8,736 nucleotides of DNA from Eubacteriales bacterium (GTDB lineage: Bacteria; Bacillota_A; Clostridia; Christensenellales; Aristaeellaceae), in assembly GCA_029974855.1 (NCBI GenBank), contig JARKQO010000279.1:1-8736 (forward strand), in the 5' to 3' direction. Positions 6,479 through 8,736 of this stretch are shown in pieces. Each line of letters starts with the position of its first letter. Position 1 is the first letter of the stretch. The notes beneath the pieces were generated by a model. It was not told the origin of the DNA, made no database searches, and worked only from the letters and a program-made list of their open reading frames with translations. Both the position numbers and the translations under genes were made by a program.

Positions 6479-6614
6479 CGGAGGTCTGGGGCACCGTCAG
6501 TGAGCGTGGGCCCAGTGGGCCCTGCCGCGTAGCGGCAAGCGAACGAGAGGTGGGCCTTGAGGCAAGTAGCCGAACGATAGTGAAGGCTACGCCGACCGAA
6601 AGGCCGGATCAGCG
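6479..6614. other. Hairpin-rich noncoding stretch, no gene
   Basis: No credible coding region. It holds further stems: GGGCCC twice around AGT (6508-6522), immediately followed by TGCCGC-GTA-GCGGCA (6523-6537), and GTAGCC pairing with GGCTAC across 13 bases (6566-6590). GTGGGCC recurs (from 6507, 6515-6520 with a shifted start, and 6550). This may be the outer part of the same repeat element or a small structured RNA; nothing decides between them. Confidence 0.4.
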
Positions 6615-6651
6615 CCCCCAGCGTATCCTCCCCCCGTTCGCCCTCCCCCTA
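6615..6651 (-). repeat. G-rich tract (- strand) at the LCP stop codon, possible G-quadruplex
   Basis: On the - strand the sequence after the LCP stop carries G runs corresponding to C runs at 6645-6649, 6641-6643, 6630-6635 and 6615-6619. It begins with TAGGGG, like the tract at the end of the convergent flavoprotein gene, so the intergenic region is bounded by inverted G-rich ends. Confidence 0.45.
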
Positions 6652-7686
6652 CTTCAAAAACTTCTCCATAGCCTGAACATTCTTCTTCAAATTCGGCACC
6701 AGCACCATCATGCCGTTGATCACCTCGTCCTGGTAGCCGCCGTTTATGGGAATCTGCATACCGGAGATGGTGATGTCCTTATTGCCCATCACCAAGGGCA
6801 GCAAAGACACCATGTCCTGAAAGCCCAAATCCGTGGTCAGGCTGCCCCAGGCCTTCCCGGCCACGGCCAGCAGCTTGGGCAGGGACAGGCTCTGCACCCG
6901 GCTCAGCATGCCCTCCAGCACCCGGCGCTGCCGGTCGGTGCGCACAAAATCGCTGTCCAGCTTGCGGATGCGGCTGAAGCACAGGGCCTGCTTGCCGTCC
7001 AGCAGCTGCTCCCCTGCCTCCATCACCAGCCCGTGATCCCGGGCGTAGCCGTAATCCCGGTTGTACTCCTTCAGCAAAGCGTTCAGGGCGCTCCGCTCCT
7101 TGTCGTTTAAGGCCACGGGCACACCGCCCAGCTGGTCGATCACCGACACCAAGGCCCGGAAGTCCACGGCCACGGTGCCGTCCACCTCAATGCCGAAGTT
7201 GTTGCCCAGGGTCTTTCGCAGCAGCTCCGCCCCGCCGTAAAAATACGCGGCGTTGAGGCGGGTTTTGCCCCTGCCGGGAATCTTCACGTACAGATCCCGC
7301 AGGAAGGACACCAGCTTGATCTCCCCGGTTTTGGCGTTGAGCCGGGCCAGAATCACCGTATCGCTGCGGCCGTTGCTGCCGCTTCCGTGGGAGTCCACCC
7401 CGATGAGCAGCAAGGACAGCACCCCTTCCTCCTGGGTCTGAAGGGGCAGCGTGGGCTCCGGCGGAGGGGGCGGGGTTTCGCTGGGCGCGGGGGAGACCAC
7501 GGGACCTCTGGCGGGGGTGGAACCGGGGGTGGAACTGGGGACAGGCAGGCGAATTTCCCAGGGCCTTGCCAGGGAAAATTCCTTTAGGGTCAAAAGGGCC
7601 CCGGGCTCCGAGGCCAGGGCCATGCCCCCCAGCATCAGCGCCGCCAGGGCGCAGCTTACCAGGGCCTTCCATCTTTTCGCCTTCAT
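6649..7686 (-). CDS. LCP (LytR-CpsA-Psr) family cell-wall polymer transferase
   Basis: Predicted exported, membrane-anchored enzyme of 345 aa. LCP proteins transfer lipid-linked glycopolymers (teichoic acids, capsule) onto peptidoglycan outside the cell. The start MKAKRWKALVSCALAALMLGGMALA is a basic N-terminus plus one hydrophobic segment (uncleaved anchor or signal peptide). A proline-rich linker of about 35 residues (48-83) leads to the LCP domain: LLLIGVDSHGSGSNGRSDT (92-110; D98, R107, D109), VSFLRDLYVKIPG (126-138; R130, D131), RLNAAYFYGG (143-152) and RTDRQ (249-253). These match the conserved Asp/Arg residues that bind the pyrophosphate lipid and metal. A longer start at 7722 would prepend 12 residues, but the ATG at 7686 has AGGAGG seven bases upstream and makes a proper signal sequence. 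It lies 83 bases downstream of the CDF gene on the same strand. Confidence 0.93.
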   Translation of the reverse strand: MKAKRWKALVSCALAALMLGGMALASEPGALLTLKEFSLARPWEIRLPVPSSTPGSTPARGPVVSPAPSETPPPPPEPTLPLQTQEEGVLSLLLIGVDSHGSGSNGRSDTVILARLNAKTGEIKLVSFLRDLYVKIPGRGKTRLNAAYFYGGAELLRKTLGNNFGIEVDGTVAVDFRALVSVIDQLGGVPVALNDKERSALNALLKEYNRDYGYARDHGLVMEAGEQLLDGKQALCFSRIRKLDSDFVRTDRQRRVLEGMLSRVQSLSLPKLLAVAGKAWGSLTTDLGFQDMVSLLPLVMGNKDITISGMQIPINGGYQDEVINGMMVLVPNLKKNVQAMEKFLK

Positions 7687-7691
7687 CCCGC

Positions 7692-7699
7692 TTCCTCCT
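7692..7699 (-). promoter_or_regulatory. Shine-Dalgarno AGGAGGAA fixing the LCP start
   Basis: On the - strand AGGAGG lies seven bases before the ATG at 7686. It falls inside the longer open frame from 7722, so it argues that the shorter, signal-sequence-starting protein is the real one. Confidence 0.7.
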
Positions 7700-7769
7700 G
7701 CCCAAAAAAATGAGCTTCCCATCCCCTATGCAACGGGGCGGGCCGCTCTTTTGTTTCCCCTGGGAAGGA

Positions 7770-8736
7770 TTAACACGGCAGATAATCCGTATCAAATTGT
7801 ACGATTACCTGATAGCGAGGGTCCAAAGACTTGGCATAGGCGTTCAGGGAGCGCAGCAGGGCCTCCCGGTCCGGATATCCGCCGGGCAGCACGCAGTCAA
7901 AAATCAAATTCACCTGCTGGTGGCCCGGCACCAGGCGAAAGTCGTGCATGGTCAGCCGTTCGTCCGTATGGCGTAAAAACTCCTCCAGCTTGGCCCTCAC
8001 CTGGTTCACGGTCTCATCCTCGGTGACGATGGGGTCCATGTGGATGCAGATCACGATGTTCATCTCCCGGCCAATTTCCCGCTCGGCCTGATCCACGACC
8101 TCGTGGATGGCCACGATATCGCTGGTGGCGCTGACCTCCGCGTGGACCGAGGCGATGCACCGGCCCGGGCCATAATCGTGGAGCACCAGGTCGTGGATGC
8201 CCAAAATGCCCGGAAAGGCCAACAGCATTTCCCGGATCCGCTTCACCTTCTGGGGATCGGGCTTCTCCCCCAGCAGCAGCCCCACGGTATCCTTGCATAC
8301 GTCATAGCCGGCTTTCAGCACGATGAGGGCCACCAAAATCCCCATGACGCCGTCCGTCTGCCAGCCAAAGGCGTATTGCAGCCCCACGCTCACCAGCACG
8401 CCCCCTGTGGCCAGCACGTCGCTGAGGCTGTCCTTGGAGGGGGCCAGCAGGGTAGCGCTGCCGGCCCTGCGGCCCAAGGTCCGGTAAAAGAAAAACAGCC
8501 ACAGCTTCAACAGCATCGCCGCCAGCAGCAGCCCCAGCACCGGCAAGGACAAAGTCAAATCCCCGGGACGGATCAGGGCCTCCACGCCGCTTTTCAGCAG
8601 GCTTACGCCCATCACCAAAATCAGGGCCCCCACCCCCAGGGCCCCGATGTATTCCAGGCGGCCATGGCCAAAGGGATGCTCCCGGTCCATAGGCTTTTGG
8701 GCCAGGCGCATGCTCACCAAGGATACGATGCTGCCA
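7770..8736 (-). CDS. Cation diffusion facilitator (CDF) metal exporter, 5'-partial
   Basis: Inner-membrane divalent metal/proton antiporter of the CDF family. The frame is open to the right window edge (about 320 codons visible of a usual 380-400), so the first helix and the helix-2 metal-site residues lie outside. Visible are VSMRLAQKPMDREHPFGHGR (the loop after helix 2), four hydrophobic segments, and KDSLSDVLATGG with the helix-5 D-x-x-x-D metal site (Asp codons 8432-8430 and 8420-8418). The cytoplasmic ferredoxin-like domain follows (HDLVLHDYGPGRCIASVHAEV), then a second C-terminal segment with TMHDFRLVPGHQQVNLIFD, common in clostridial CDFs. D-x-x-x-D in helix 5, rather than H-x-x-x-D, is the pattern of Mn/Fe-type rather than Zn-type CDFs, so Mn2+ (or Fe2+) export is a fair guess. 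The LCP gene follows in the same direction after 83 bases; no clear terminator or promoter is seen between them. Confidence 0.93.
   Translation of the reverse strand, partial: GSIVSLVSMRLAQKPMDREHPFGHGRLEYIGALGVGALILVMGVSLLKSGVEALIRPGDLTLSLPVLGLLLAAMLLKLWLFFFYRTLGRRAGSATLLAPSKDSLSDVLATGGVLVSVGLQYAFGWQTDGVMGILVALIVLKAGYDVCKDTVGLLLGEKPDPQKVKRIREMLLAFPGILGIHDLVLHDYGPGRCIASVHAEVSATSDIVAIHEVVDQAEREIGREMNIVICIHMDPIVTEDETVNQVRAKLEEFLRHTDERLTMHDFRLVPGHQQVNLIFDCVLPGGYPDREALLRSLNAYAKSLDPRYQVIVQFDTDYLPC

Noticed and set aside
6309..6494. 61-residue - strand open frame in the hairpin region
   Set aside because: It is made of the inverted repeat sequence, with no ribosome binding site and no motif.
6397..7110. 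237-residue + strand open frame running into the LCP gene
   Set aside because: It covers repeats and the antisense of the LCP domain; its composition is His/Gln/Leu-rich without motifs.
7687..7722. ATG at 7722 as the LCP start
   Set aside because: The Shine-Dalgarno lies inside this extension, and the shorter protein begins with a proper signal or anchor sequence.
7687..7769. Promoter for the LCP gene in the gap after the CDF gene
   Set aside because: A TTGCAT with a poor -10-like ATTTTT 16 bases on can be found on the - strand, but it is too weak to call.

Overview
The window looks like chromosomal DNA from a GC-rich member of the Clostridia. An Oscillospirales-type gut Firmicute is my best guess. 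The basis is strong AAAGGAGG/AGGAGG ribosome binding sites, use of TTG and GTG starts, high GC with G/C-rich third codon positions, and the gene families present (LCP wall enzyme, COG2509-type flavoprotein, two-domain CDF transporter). The taxonomic call is inference, since no rRNA or other marker is present.

Bases 1-6243 hold seven genes, all on the + strand and tightly packed (gaps of 20-49 bases, two overlaps). The first five form a plausible cell-envelope glycan or glycolipid modification cassette. They are a LuxC-type acyl-CoA reductase (5' end outside the window), an ArnC/GtrB-like polyprenyl-phosphate glycosyltransferase with two C-terminal membrane helices, a WecD-like GNAT N-acyltransferase, and two consecutive four-helix SMR/EamA proteins resembling the ArnE/ArnF flippase pair. 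Read together: a sugar is modified (perhaps N-acylated), loaded onto a polyprenyl phosphate on the cytoplasmic face, and flipped outward by the small heterodimer. The place of the LuxC reductase in this scheme is unclear and is the most novel point of the window. Two apparently unrelated genes follow: trpS (tryptophanyl-tRNA synthetase) and a COG2509-type FAD-dependent oxidoreductase with a four-cysteine cluster.

Bases 6244-6648 form a gene-free region between convergent genes, full of hairpins. It contains a large inverted arrangement (about 6312-6478) of paired stem-loops whose stems are kept while some sequences differ, flanked at both gene ends by G-rich tracts that start at the two TAG stop codons. 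It looks like a dispersed palindromic repeat or MITE-like element, possibly also serving as a two-way transcription end.

Bases 6649-8736 hold two - strand genes: an LCP (LytR-CpsA-Psr) family wall-polymer transferase with a proline-rich linker, and upstream of it a cation diffusion facilitator whose N-terminus runs off the right edge. No tRNA, rRNA, CRISPR array, transposase or convincing promoter was seen.
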